The notes beneath the pieces were generated by a model. That model was given only the letters and a program-made list of their open reading frames with translations. It did no database searches and was not told the origin of the DNA. Below, piece by piece: positions 16,410 through 25,138 of a stretch of 64,000 nucleotides of DNA. The position numbers and the translations under genes are program-made. The stretch comes from Kitasatospora xanthocidica. GTDB lineage: Bacteria; Actinomycetota; Actinomycetes; Streptomycetales; Streptomycetaceae. The stretch lies in NCBI RefSeq assembly GCF_014656195.1, contig NZ_BNBY01000013.1, forward strand, positions 1-64,000, read 5' to 3'. Every line of letters starts with the position of its first letter. Position 1 is the first letter of the stretch.

Positions 16410-17195
16410 TCAGTAGTTCTGGTTCTCGCTCTCCGTGGTGAGCCACTGGAGGTGTTCGTGGAACTGCCGCCCGGCGGTCTGGAAGAGGCCGTGCTCGCCG
16501 GTCTGCAGGCTCTCGACGCCGAACTCCGTGCTCAGGTGCTGATCCACCACCCTGATGAGCTTGAAGGGGCCGGTCGCGGCGGGACCGACCATGTGGAGCT
16601 CGGCGGCGTCGAGGCCTGAGACGTCGGCGGACACCTGGGCGATCATCTTCTCCATCACGGCGGAGTTCTTCTGCACGGCGATGAAGTGGGCCGTAGCCCC
16701 CGGTGTCCAGCAGGTACCGGGCCGCGATCCGGATCTGCTCGCCGGTGGGGGCACCGGTGACGGGTTCGGCCCCGGCGTGTTCGAGGGTGCCGCTCAGGCT
16801 CTGGGCGTCGCGGATGAGCGGGCCGAGCACGGGGACGTCGTTCGCCCGGAGCCGGGGCTGCGTCCGCTGCAGGTCGATGTCGCCGGAGCCCAGGTCGACG
16901 TCGGCGTACACCCCGCCGTGCTCCTTCAGGATGCAGTAGCGGGCGATGTCCGAGGCCAGCGGGTACGCCTTGGGGGTGCCCGTGGTGGCCGTGGTGTAGA
17001 CCTCCCGCACCCGGTCGTCCAGCGCCTCCTCGATGGAGCGGAACCGTAGCTTCCCGGTGAACTTGACGCGCAGGGTGTCGGCGGTGCGCCAGGTGCTGTT
17101 GCGGTCCGTCCACAGGTTGATGGTCCAGCCGGAGTTCTTGGCCTTCGCCGCCCAGCTGACGACCTGCCGGTGTGCCCGTGTGCCCGTCCGCCTCC
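16410..17195 (-). pseudogene. TcdA/TcdB-type glycosyltransferase remnant (truncated, frameshifted)
   Basis: Read leftward, the sequence begins without a start codon (QVVSWAAKAKNSGWTINLWT), continues through RFRSIEEALDDRVREVYTT and the DxD motif region of glycosylating toxins (DIARYCILKEHGGVYADVDL), and reaches LLDTGGYG. There a one-base shift at about 16690 moves it into another frame (AHFIAVQKNSAVMEKMIAQV), which runs to the stop at 16410 (TTESENQNY). The N-terminal ~50-80 residues are missing. Family members transfer sugars to proteins or surface glycans. It lies tail to tail, five bases from the FxsT-like gene. Confidence 0.7.
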
Positions 17196-17253
17196 GGGCA
17201 GTAGAGCAGGCCCGGCCCCGGGCCGCCAGGGCCGTACGGCTGCCGCGAGGGCA

Positions 17254-17649
17254 CTACCGCTTGCCCGACCGGGCACGTCCGGGGGCGGCCGCCCTGCCGC
17301 CTCGAGGGCCGGGCTCGTCGCCGAGGCCGGTGACCCGCATGGTGATGCTCGGCCGGCCGGTGGTGAGACCGCAGGCGGGGTCGGCCGTGCCCGGACGGAC
17401 CCTGGGCACCCCGTGGTGGACGTAGCGGGAAGGGCCGCCGAGGCGGTACGGCTGCCAGTGCCAGCCGATGCGGTCCGTACGGACATGACGCCGCCGCGGC
17501 AGCTTTGTGTGCCGGATCGGGACCGGGCCGGTGGCCCAGGTGCGGCAGGCGGCGACGAGCGCGCGCTGCTCGTCTGGGGTGAGCCAGTCCGGCACGTGCA
17601 CCGCGCCGGGCGCGACCTCCGTGGTGGGGCGGGGAATCAGCGCGTTCAC
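17254..17649 (-). pseudogene. alkB: AlkB-like 2OG dioxygenase with in-frame internal deletion
   Basis: 131 codons against about 210 in intact actinobacterial AlkB. The N-terminal part is normal (EVAPGAVHVPDWLTPDEQRA, TDRIGWHWQPYR), then the frame continues straight into the C-terminal part (GGPSRYVHHGVPRVRPGTAD, SITMRVTGL). The ~90-100 residues between them, including the HxD iron-binding motif and the MGMHRD segment, are absent. The distal His (HHGV) and the final Arg pair region remain. The GTG start overlaps the upstream stop (GTGA), so it is still translationally coupled in its operon. As read it cannot bind iron normally and should be inactive in DNA dealkylation repair. Confidence 0.75.
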
Positions 17650-18155
17650 CCACTCACCCCGCTCCGGGAGGTGAGCCGGCCGTCGGCCACGTCCCAGGTG
17701 CCGCCGTCCGTGGTGGCGCCGCGCAGCCCGTCCAGGGTCCCGGGGCCGGCCACCGCGGGCAGTCGGGGGTCGGCGAGGGAGGCGAAGGCGACCGTGCGGG
17801 CCGGGTCGAAGTCGGTGGACCGGCGCAGCCGGTGGGCGAGTCGGGCGAAGCCGGGGACGGCGGCCGCGACCACCCAGGCGTCGGGGGACTGGGCGGTCAG
17901 CCGGCGGGCGGGGCGCAGCCAGGAGGCCGCGTCCTCCGGCCAGTCCACCTCGGTGAGGACCTCGCCGCCGTGATCCCGCCACGCCTCGGCGAACGCGCGG
18001 ACGGCGGTACGGGAGGCGTCGTCGCGGCTGTGGCCGATCGCGACGGTCTCGACGCGGGTCCGGGAGTCGGTCAACAGGCCGATGAGGGCGTGGAGTTCGG
18101 CGCCGGTGTGCGGAGCGGGGGCGGTGGGTGGGTCCGTACGGGTCGTGCGGGTCAT
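17646..18155 (-). CDS. Small periplasmic-binding-protein-like (Leu/Ile/Val-binding fold) protein
   Basis: 169 aa, ATG with AGGAAA about eight bases upstream. It resembles one lobe of a type I periplasmic binding protein (TRVETVAIGHSRDDASRTAV, WRDHGGEVLTEVDWPEDAAS, SPDAWVVAAAVPGFARLAHR), ending with a small beta stretch (GGTWDVADGRLTSR). There is no signal peptide, so it is cytoplasmic, and no transporter is nearby. It sits between the 2OG-Fe(II) oxygenase and alkB genes (22-base gap and GTGA overlap), which I recall as a recurrent streptomycete arrangement linked to alkylation repair. Its own role is unknown. Confidence 0.65.
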   Translation of the reverse strand: MTRTTRTDPPTAPAPHTGAELHALIGLLTDSRTRVETVAIGHSRDDASRTAVRAFAEAWRDHGGEVLTEVDWPEDAASWLRPARRLTAQSPDAWVVAAAVPGFARLAHRLRRSTDFDPARTVAFASLADPRLPAVAGPGTLDGLRGATTDGGTWDVADGRLTSRSGVSG

Positions 18156-18177
18156 GGTGTTTTCCTGGGAGGAGCGG

Positions 18178-18972
18178 TCACGAGGCGTCGTGGAAGACGA
18201 GGCCGAGGGCGTGCCTGCGGCCGGAGCGCACGGTGCTCACCCCGTGCCGCATCGGGGCGGCCGACCAGCCCCGCTTGGTGGGGACGGGCCGCTCGCGGGT
18301 GGTGAACACCAGGGCGTGTCCCTGCGGGAGGGTGGTGGACGAGCCGCGGGACTGGGCGCGGGCGCGCTGCTCGGTCATCAGGAATTCGCCGCCGGTGAAG
18401 TCGGTGCCCGGCGCGTCGAGCCCGATCACGACCTGGAGCGGGAAGACCAGCTCGCCGAACACGTCGCGGTGCAGCGCGTTCCAGTCACCGGGACCGTAAC
18501 GCAGCAGGATCTGCGCGGACTTGACCTGCCCGGCGGCCCGGCACAGCTCCACCCACGCGTCCAGCTCGTCGGGCCACGGCGCGGGCGCCCCCAGCTTGGC
18601 GGCCCAGCCGCGCGCGACGGGCAGCAGCCGGGGGTAGAAGGCGGCCCGCAGGTCCCGCACCGGGGACGGCAGGTCGTGCGTGAAGTAGCGGTACTGGCCG
18701 GAGCCGAAGCGGTGGCGGGCCATGTCCACCGTCGTGCGGAAGCGGTCGGGCTCGTCGTAGAGCGTGCTGATCGCCCGGCACTCGGCGGGGGTGAGGAGCG
18801 GGCCGGTGAGGGCGTGGCCGTAGGCGTCGAGGTCGGCGGCCAGCGCCGCCCAGTCGGTGCGGTCGAGCCGGCCGACGGCGGGGACGGGCGGCCGGGCGGT
18901 GTCGGTGGGCGACGTTTCGCCGACCAGCGGCAGTTCGCCCGGTGGGCGGTCCGTCGTCGTGTGGACGGTCAT
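18178..18972 (-). CDS. 2OG-Fe(II) oxygenase (alkylation-repair operon type)
   Basis: 264 aa. Intact double-stranded beta-helix dioxygenase: HxD motif ALHRDVFGE (His168, Asp170), distal His in MRHGVS (about 243) and the 2-oxoglutarate-binding Arg in GRRHALGLVFHDA. The N-terminal 40 residues are a disordered Thr/Pro-rich tail before the LDRTDWAALAADLDAYGHAL helix typical of this family. ATG start with AAAGGA upstream. First gene of the operon with the binding-protein-like gene and the deleted alkB. Unlike alkB it keeps every catalytic residue. Confidence 0.85.
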   Translation of the reverse strand: MTVHTTTDRPPGELPLVGETSPTDTARPPVPAVGRLDRTDWAALAADLDAYGHALTGPLLTPAECRAISTLYDEPDRFRTTVDMARHRFGSGQYRYFTHDLPSPVRDLRAAFYPRLLPVARGWAAKLGAPAPWPDELDAWVELCRAAGQVKSAQILLRYGPGDWNALHRDVFGELVFPLQVVIGLDAPGTDFTGGEFLMTEQRARAQSRGSSTTLPQGHALVFTTRERPVPTKRGWSAAPMRHGVSTVRSGRRHALGLVFHDAS

Positions 18973-19090
18973 CGGTCCGGTGTCCTTTCGGCCTGTTGCC
19001 GGCGGCCTCGTGCCGCCCTTCACCAGGGTGTGCACCTCCGACGATGCCGTCCGCCGAGGACGGACGCCGGCGGCATTCGGACACGGCGTT

Positions 19091-19114
19091 GAGGGGGCGC
19101 CCGGCCGCCCCCTC
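19091..19114. terminator. Hairpin downstream of the esterase gene
   Basis: GAGGGGGCG and CGCCCCCTC form a perfect 9-bp stem with a six-base loop, five bases past the esterase stop codon and before the oxygenase operon that reads the same way. Confidence 0.55.
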
Positions 19115-19118
19115 GGGC

Positions 19119-20111
19119 TCACCGTCGGAGGACGCGGCGCAGCCAGCGGGTGCGGGCCTCGTGGGCGTCGCCGGTGAGGGCCGCCTGCGGGGCGAGGGTG
19201 TCGAAGCCGTGGCAGGCGCCGGGCCACACGTGCAGTTCGGCCTCGCCGCCCGCCTGCCAGATCGCGTTGGCGTAGCCGACGGCCTCGTCCCGGAACGTCT
19301 CGGCGGAGCCCACGTCGACGTACGCCGGCGGCAGCCCGGACAGGTCGGTGGCGCGGGCCGGGGCGGCGTACGGGGAGAGGTCGGCGGCGCCGTACCGGTC
19401 GCCGAGCAGGGCCTGCCAGGCGGTGGCGTTGGAGGTGCGGTCCCAGGTGTCGTGGCCGGCCAGCTGGTGGCTGGAGAAGGTGTCGCCGCGGTCGTCGAGC
19501 ATGGGGCTCAGCAGCAGCTGTCCGATCGCCGTGGGCCCGCCGCGGTCGCGGGCCAGCAGGGCCAGGGCGGCGGCCAGCCCGCCGCCGGCGCTCTTCCCGC
19601 CGATGACCATGCGCCGGGGGTCCACGCCCAGCGCCCCCGCCTGGTCGGCCACCCGGACGAGACCGGCGTAGCAGTCCTCCACGGCCCCGGGGAAGCGGGT
19701 GCCGGGTGCCAGCCGGTACTCGACGGAGACGACCGCCAGTCCCAGCGGCAGCGCCCACCCGCGCAGCAGCCGGGGCAGGACGGACCACGCGTTGCCCGTC
19801 ACCATCCCGCCGCCGTGCAGGTAGTAGAGCAGCGGCAGTTCCGGGCCGGCCCCGGCGGGTCGCGCGCTGACCAGCGTCACCTCGCCCGCGCCGTCGGCCC
19901 GCGGTACCCGCAGCTCCTCCACCGCGAACCGGCCGCCGTCGCGCAGCCGGTCGAGCGACGGGCGGGGCCGGGCCGCCGCGTCCCGTTCCTGCCATGCCGT
20001 CAGGCCCTCCGGGGTGAGCACCTCCCGGGCCCGCCCGCCGGCGGCCGCCAACGCGGCCCGCAGCTGCGGATCCAGTGGAGGCACCCGTCGGTCCGCCGCC
20101 CCACTCACCAC
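19119..20111 (-). CDS. HSL-family alpha/beta-hydrolase (esterase/lipase)
   Basis: 330 aa from the GTG pair at 20111/20108, with a GGGGG ribosome site. Hormone-sensitive-lipase signature YYLHGGGMVTGN (oxyanion hole), nucleophile motif IGGKSAGGG (GxSxG type), then Asp in YVDVGSAETFRDEA and the His in GACHGFDTL. Soluble, intracellular. The reading frame stays open for another ~98 codons upstream, through a repeat-rich region, but those codons lack normal coding character and are not included. Substrate probably a short-chain ester. Confidence 0.88.
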   Translation of the reverse strand: MVSGAADRRVPPLDPQLRAALAAAGGRAREVLTPEGLTAWQERDAAARPRPSLDRLRDGGRFAVEELRVPRADGAGEVTLVSARPAGAGPELPLLYYLHGGGMVTGNAWSVLPRLLRGWALPLGLAVVSVEYRLAPGTRFPGAVEDCYAGLVRVADQAGALGVDPRRMVIGGKSAGGGLAAALALLARDRGGPTAIGQLLLSPMLDDRGDTFSSHQLAGHDTWDRTSNATAWQALLGDRYGAADLSPYAAPARATDLSGLPPAYVDVGSAETFRDEAVGYANAIWQAGGEAELHVWPGACHGFDTLAPQAALTGDAHEARTRWLRRVLRR

Positions 20112-20160
20112 TGCGCCCCCTTCGCCGAAGGACGCCCGGCGGCGCCCCGTCCGCCCCAGC

Positions 20161-20220
20161 CTGCCACCCGAATGCCTGCCACCCGAAAGCCTGCCACCCG
20201 AAAGCCTGCCACCCGAACCG
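20161..20220. repeat. Four 15-bp tandem repeats in the 20.1-20.5 kb intergenic region
   Basis: Four consecutive copies of CTGCCACCCGAAAGC with few changes (20161, 20176, 20191, 20206). They lie between the esterase start (20111) and the next divergent gene (20498). The other 300 bases of this intergenic region hold no gene that I can support; a TAAGAT box at 20457-20462 is a possible -10 for the rightward gene. Confidence 0.85.
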
Positions 20221-20497
20221 GCGGAGGCGGCTCGTACCCGAGCCGTACCCGCCGTCCCGGGGCCGGACGGTGTCGGATCCACGGCGCACGCCCCGCCCGC
20301 CGGGTGGTGTGCGGGGCGCACCGGATCGCGGCCCCGCGGGCGCGGGATCCCGGCGCGGTCGAATACCGTCGCAAAGCAGGCCGATTGTGCCGCGATGGTG
20401 ATCATTTAGGAGTACATGGAGAATCTCCGAATATTTCCCTGACCCCTCATCAGGTGTAAGATGCTGAACCCGCGGCTCCACGCCGGGAGCAATATCA

Positions 20498-20779
20498 ATG
20501 GGGGCAGGCATGGCTGCTGGATGGGAAGCCGATCCTTCCGCTTCGCTGGAGAGGCGCCTGGGGAAATCCGCGAAAGAGCTCGGGACGTCCGAAGGCCGGG
20601 ACGAATGCCCGGACATCTGGCAGCTTTCGAACGGCGATATCGCCGTGATCGGCCGGGACCTCACCGAGGACTACAGCGGCCGGCTCCCGGACGGCGTCGC
20701 CCTGGGCCCGGGGGAGCGGCTCGTCGTCATCCCCGGCCTGATGCTGAGCGTGGCGAAAGCGGACATCGCGGATGCCTGA
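20498..20779 (+). CDS. Small partner protein of the DUF6879-NB-ARC gene
   Basis: 93 aa, ATG with GGGAG eight bases upstream. Features: a helical start (SLERRLGKSAKELGTSEGRD) and a beta-rich C-terminal domain (CPDIWQLSNGDIAVIGRDLT, GERLVVIPGLMLSVAKADI). As I recall, this gene type regularly precedes DUF6879 genes in streptomycetes. Its stop overlaps the start of the next gene by eight bases (ATGCCTGA), so translation is coupled and a 1:1 interaction is likely. Function unknown. Confidence 0.75.
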   Translation: MGAGMAAGWEADPSASLERRLGKSAKELGTSEGRDECPDIWQLSNGDIAVIGRDLTEDYSGRLPDGVALGPGERLVVIPGLMLSVAKADIADA

Positions 20780-23700
20780 TCGGCGGGCCCCCGAGCTGCG
20801 GTCCGAGTGGGGCGAGGTCCTCGCCCGCCACGACTACAAGCGGGACTTCCGTGAGCGGGACGCGCGGGTCCGCGGCCGGGACTCCTGGAAGCTGGAGCGG
20901 CGCCAGCACTTCGAGGAGCAGGGAAGTGCCAGCTGGGAAGCCGTGCGCCGGGGCGACTGGGGAGAGGCGCTGCGCCTGCTCGAGGGCCGGCGCGCGGCGC
21001 TGCTGGAGATCGGGCGGGAGGACGAGGAGCGCGGCTCCTTCTTCCACCGGGTCCGGGTGGTCGAGCGGCCGCTGTCGGCCTACCTGCAGTGGGAGCTGCA
21101 CTCGTTGCGGATCCGCGCCGAATGCGGCGAGCGGATCCGCATCCTCGACGCCGGGGCGCTCGTCGACTCCGGGGCCGAGGAATTCGGGCCGCTGCCGGAA
21201 ATCGTCATTCTCGGCGGCCGAACGGCCTACCAGGTCCTGTACTCGGAGACGGGGATTCCCGTCGGCGCGGTCCGCTACACCGATCCCGATCTCGTCCGCC
21301 GGTGGGAGGACTACATCAAGGATCTCCACGAGGCCGGCGAGGACGTCCTCAGCTACTTCGACCGCGAAGTGGCACCCCTGCCCCCACCCACACAGAATTG
21401 GAGCACCGTGGCGGACGAGAACGGTGGGAGCACCGGCGGCCCGGGAATGACGCATTCCGCCGTGTCCGGGTCTTCGGCGCACGACGTCGTGCAGGCACGG
21501 GACGTCCGCGGCGGAATCCACTTCCACCGCCCGCCCGGCCAGGACGGCACCACCCCGAAACCGCGCCAGCTGCCCGCCGACGTCCGCGGCTTCGTCAACC
21601 GCGTCGACGAACTCCGCGCCCTGGACGCCACCCTCACCGGAGGGGCGGGGGAGGGCGCCGAAGCCTCCGTCGTCGTCATCGCCGGAACCGCCGGCGCCGG
21701 AAAGACCTCCCTCGCCCTGCACTGGGCGCACCGGGCCCGCGACCGCTTCCCCGACGGGCAGCTCTACGTCAACCTCCGCGGCTACGACCCGGGCCGTCCG
21801 GTCACCGCGCAGGAGGCCCTCCACCACTTCGTGACCTCCCTCGGCGTGCCCGCCCGGTCCGTCCCCGACGACCCCGACGCGGCCGCCGCCCTCTACCGCT
21901 CCCTGCTCGCCGACCGCCGGGTCCTCGTGGTCCTCGACAACGCCGCGACCGCCGGCCAGGTCCGCCCCCTGCTGCCCGGCACCGCGGGCAGCCTCGTCCT
22001 CGTCACCAGCCGCAGCCGGCTGTCCGGCCTCGCCGTACGGGACGGCGCCCGCCGCCTCACCCTCGGCACCCTGCCCGAAGCCGAGGCCGTCGCGCTGCTG
22101 CGCGCCGTCACCGCCGGCCACCGGCCCCAGGACGACCCGGCCGAGCTCACCGAACTCGCCCGCCTCTGCGCCCAACTGCCCCTCGCCCTGCGGATCGCCG
22201 CCGAACGCGCCGCCAGCCTGCCGCACATGGGCCTGGCCGAGCTGATCGCCGACCTGCGCGACGAATCCGCCCTCTGGGACGCCCTCAGCGTGGGCGAGGA
22301 CGAGGACATCGACGCCGTCCGTACCGTCTTCGCCTGGTCCTACCGCGCCCTGCCCGACCAGGTCGCCCGGCTGTTCCGGCGCCTCGGCCTGCACCCCGGC
22401 CCGGACTTCGGACTCCACGCCGCGGCCGCCCTCGCCCACCTCACGCCCAACCGCACCCGGCAACTCCTCGACGCCCTCGTCGGCGCCCACCTCGTGGAAC
22501 AGAGCGCACCCGACCGCTACCAGTTCCACGACCTCCTGCGCGCCTACGCCACCGGCCAGGCCCACCGCGAGGACACCCCCGACGAACGCCGGGCCGCCCT
22601 GCACCGCGTCCTCGACTGGTACCTGCACACCGCCGACGCCGCCCAGCAGTGGCTGCGCCCCGCCGAAGCCCGCCTGCCCCTCGACGCACCGGCCGACGGC
22701 GTCCAGCCGGCCGTCCTGGCCGACTACAACGCCGCCGTCGACTGGGCCGAACGCGAACGCGCCAACCTCCTGCAAGCCGTCCACACGGCCGCCGCGGCGG
22801 GCGAGGACCGGCGGACCTGGCAGCTCGCCGCCGTCCTCTGGAACGCCCAAGCCCCCTCCGCCCCCGGCGCCGACTGGCCCCCGGCGGGCCAGGCCGGCCT
22901 GGCCGCGGCGGCCCGCCTCGGCGACGACCACGCCCGGGCCCTGCTGCTCACCGGCCTCGGCATGGCGTACACCCGCCTCAACGCCCTCGACGACAGCCTC
23001 GAACACCACCGCGCCGCACTCGCGCTCTGGCGCGAGCTCGGCGACCGGCCCAACGAGGCGCACGCCCTCAACCTGCTCGGCCTGGTCCACCTGCACCGGA
23101 GACAACTCGGCCCGGCCGCAGGGTACTTCGAGCAGGCGCTGGCCGCCTTCCGGCTCCTCGGCGAGGCGCACTGGGAGGCCACCACCCTCGCCAACCTCGC
23201 CAGTGCCCGCTACCGGGCCGGCCGCCTGCCCGAGGCCTCGGCGGCCGTCGACGAAGCACTGACCGTCCACCGGGCACTCAAGAACCAGCGCGGCGAAGGC
23301 AACGCCCTGCGCCTGCTCAGCGACATCCGCCGCGAGAACGGCGACCCGGCCGGCGCACTCGCCGCCGCCCACGCGGCCGTCGACATCGCCCTCAACCTGC
23401 GCGACCACCGCCTCGAAGGCTTCTGGCTCCTCACCCTCGCCGACGCCCAACGCGCCGACGGACGGCACACCGACGCCCTCGACTCCTACCAGCGCGCCGC
23501 CGTCCTCCACCGCCGCCTCGGCGACCGCAGCCGCGAAGCCCAAGCCTGGCACGGCGCCGGCGAGACCTACCGCCACCTCGACCGCCCCACCGAAGCCGCC
23601 GCCTTCCTCCGCCGGGCCGCCACCACCCACCGCGACCTCGCCGACCCCTGGCACGAGGCCCTCGCCCTCACCGCCCTGGCCGCCGCGCTGCCCCCCGACG

Positions 23701-23819
23701 ACCTGTCCGCGGCCCGCCACCGCCAGGACGCGCTCGCCCTCCTGGCCGCCGCCGGGTACGACGACCCGCGCGCGGCGGCGATGCGGGAGCGGATCGCGCG
23801 GCAGGTGGAGGCGGGCTGA
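20772..23819 (+). CDS. DUF6879 - NB-ARC - TPR fusion protein (STAND NTPase)
   Basis: 1015 aa. Residues 1-205 form a DUF6879 domain (EWGEVLARHDYKRDFRERDA, LSAYLQWELHSLRIRAECGE, YTDPDLVRRWEDYIKDLHEA). A Gly/Ser linker (about 206-265) leads to an NB-ARC NTPase: FVNRVDELRAL, Walker A GTAGAGKTSLALHWA near residue 305, Walker B VLVVLDNA, sensor LVLVTSRSRLSGL, GLPL-like LCAQLPLALRIAAERA. A winged-helix region follows (FRRLGLHPGPDFG, FHDLLRAYA), and TPRs fill residues ~700-1000 (ALNLLGLVHLHRRQLGPAAG, LANLASARYRAGRLPEASAA). DUF6879 usually occurs as a separate small protein, so here it is the N-terminal effector or sensor of a STAND switch. Coupled to the 93-aa gene before it. Confidence 0.85.
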   Translation: MPDRRAPELRSEWGEVLARHDYKRDFRERDARVRGRDSWKLERRQHFEEQGSASWEAVRRGDWGEALRLLEGRRAALLEIGREDEERGSFFHRVRVVERPLSAYLQWELHSLRIRAECGERIRILDAGALVDSGAEEFGPLPEIVILGGRTAYQVLYSETGIPVGAVRYTDPDLVRRWEDYIKDLHEAGEDVLSYFDREVAPLPPPTQNWSTVADENGGSTGGPGMTHSAVSGSSAHDVVQARDVRGGIHFHRPPGQDGTTPKPRQLPADVRGFVNRVDELRALDATLTGGAGEGAEASVVVIAGTAGAGKTSLALHWAHRARDRFPDGQLYVNLRGYDPGRPVTAQEALHHFVTSLGVPARSVPDDPDAAAALYRSLLADRRVLVVLDNAATAGQVRPLLPGTAGSLVLVTSRSRLSGLAVRDGARRLTLGTLPEAEAVALLRAVTAGHRPQDDPAELTELARLCAQLPLALRIAAERAASLPHMGLAELIADLRDESALWDALSVGEDEDIDAVRTVFAWSYRALPDQVARLFRRLGLHPGPDFGLHAAAALAHLTPNRTRQLLDALVGAHLVEQSAPDRYQFHDLLRAYATGQAHREDTPDERRAALHRVLDWYLHTADAAQQWLRPAEARLPLDAPADGVQPAVLADYNAAVDWAERERANLLQAVHTAAAAGEDRRTWQLAAVLWNAQAPSAPGADWPPAGQAGLAAAARLGDDHARALLLTGLGMAYTRLNALDDSLEHHRAALALWRELGDRPNEAHALNLLGLVHLHRRQLGPAAGYFEQALAAFRLLGEAHWEATTLANLASARYRAGRLPEASAAVDEALTVHRALKNQRGEGNALRLLSDIRRENGDPAGALAAAHAAVDIALNLRDHRLEGFWLLTLADAQRADGRHTDALDSYQRAAVLHRRLGDRSREAQAWHGAGETYRHLDRPTEAAAFLRRAATTHRDLADPWHEALALTALAAALPPDDLSAARHRQDALALLAAAGYDDPRAAAMRERIARQVEAG

Positions 23820-23884
23820 CTCCGGGGGTGCCCGCACGCGCGGGGCCGTTCCCGGCGCCGGGAGCCGGACGTCCGCTGCCCCGG

Positions 23885-25051
23885 CTACCGGTGGGCGGTG
23901 ACCTGGATGACGGCGTGGTGGCCGGTGGTGCGCCAGGGGGTGCCGGTGGTGTCGAGGCGGGTGAGGGTGGCGGGGTCGAGGCCGACGACGACGTCCGACT
24001 TCAGGGTTCGCAGGGCGGCGACGGGGGACGGGAAGTGCTCCGTGGCGTCGGTGAACGGGGTGGTCGGCGGCCAGAGCCGGTCGCCGACCAGGCGGCGGTA
24101 GTTGAGGTCGCCCTTGAGGATCGTCAGTGCCGCGCCCGCGAACTCGGCCCGGAGGTCGGCGGGCAGGACGTGGTAGGGCAGTGGCGCGCAGAAGAAGGGG
24201 TGGGTGCGGACCACGAGCGTGCCGTCGCCCATGGCCCGCCAGAGCCGTTCGCCGATGTCGGAGGCGGCTCGGGAGGGTGCGGTGCGGAGGCGGTCGAGGG
24301 CGGCGAGTACGTCGGTCATGGTCGCGTCCGACACGAAGTACGGCTGCGGCTTCACGTACAGGCCGACCTGCGAGGCGAGGCCGCGGGCGAGGAGGTGGTC
24401 GATCAGGACGAGGTCGGGCAGCAGCTCCCGGCCCGCGTTGTCGGCGACGACGCAGACCCGCCCGCCGTCGGCCCGTTCCAGCGCGGCCCACAGCAGCGCG
24501 CTGTCGTCGGCGAGCAGGTCGGACGGGGTCGTCCCGGCCGCCCGCGCCGTGATCCGGAAGCTGAGGTCCGCGCGGTTGCCCCAGAGGGCGGACGAGAGCA
24601 GGGCGTGCGCCCGCCGGTCGTGCGGCAGCGCGTCGAGTCCGTCCAGCGCGGCCAACTCGCCGTCGACCGCCGTTCCGCCGAGTTCGGTGGCCTTGAACGG
24701 GGCGAACGGGTCGACGCCGTGCCAGGCTCCGGGCCGGAAGTAGCCGGTGGCGTCGAGCAGTCGGCGGTAGAAGTAGCTCTCCGCCCACAGGAAGGGCGCC
24801 TCGCCCCACGGCTCGCCCCACCGGCCGTCGCCCCACCGCAGCCACTGGGCGGCGTCGGGCGCGTCCGCGGGCAGCGGCTCCAGGACGCCGGTGGTGCTCT
24901 CCGCGAGCAGCCGCTCGACCGCCGCCCGTTCGGTGGGGCCGTACGGCAGGGCGTCGAGGACCTGGCGGACGAGCGCGGGGTGGCGTTCGTGGAAGACGCT
25001 CCAGGCGAAGGTCCCGGGGACGTTGCTGCGGATCTCGGGCGCGTGCGGCAC
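23885..25051 (-). CDS. DUF89/ARMT1-family damage-control phosphatase-like protein
   Basis: 388 aa. Family motifs of DUF89 metal-dependent phosphatases: substrate/metal site VVADNAGRELLPDLVLIDHL, an Asp in the DATMTDVLAAL region, and LTILKGDLNYRRLVGDRLWP. Relatives dephosphorylate damaged or excess sugar phosphates such as fructose-1-phosphate, or act as protein carboxyl methyltransferase-like enzymes in eukaryotes. Cytoplasmic, no partner gene. It follows the TetR gene on the same strand after 87 bases. Confidence 0.82.
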   Translation of the reverse strand: MPHAPEIRSNVPGTFAWSVFHERHPALVRQVLDALPYGPTERAAVERLLAESTTGVLEPLPADAPDAAQWLRWGDGRWGEPWGEAPFLWAESYFYRRLLDATGYFRPGAWHGVDPFAPFKATELGGTAVDGELAALDGLDALPHDRRAHALLSSALWGNRADLSFRITARAAGTTPSDLLADDSALLWAALERADGGRVCVVADNAGRELLPDLVLIDHLLARGLASQVGLYVKPQPYFVSDATMTDVLAALDRLRTAPSRAASDIGERLWRAMGDGTLVVRTHPFFCAPLPYHVLPADLRAEFAGAALTILKGDLNYRRLVGDRLWPPTTPFTDATEHFPSPVAALRTLKSDVVVGLDPATLTRLDTTGTPWRTTGHHAVIQVTAHR

Positions 25052-25138
25052 GGTGGGGGCTCGTTTCTCGTGCGGGCCGTCGGAAGGGGTCGTCCGGGCG
25101 GGTCCTATGCGTGGGCCGCCCGGCCGGGGTGGCGGCGG

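Noticed and set aside
12109..17010. 1633-codon open frame on the minus strand opposite the FxsT-like gene
   Set aside because: It is the complement of a strongly coding gene in high-GC DNA; its protein is Arg/Gly/Val-rich without domains, except for the short piece at 16.7-17.0 kb that belongs to the glycosyltransferase remnant.
20112..20405. Longer N-terminus for the esterase, starting at 20405
   Set aside because: The added residues are Arg/Pro-rich and repeat-encoded, and the HSL family normally begins near the GTG at 20111, which has a ribosome site.
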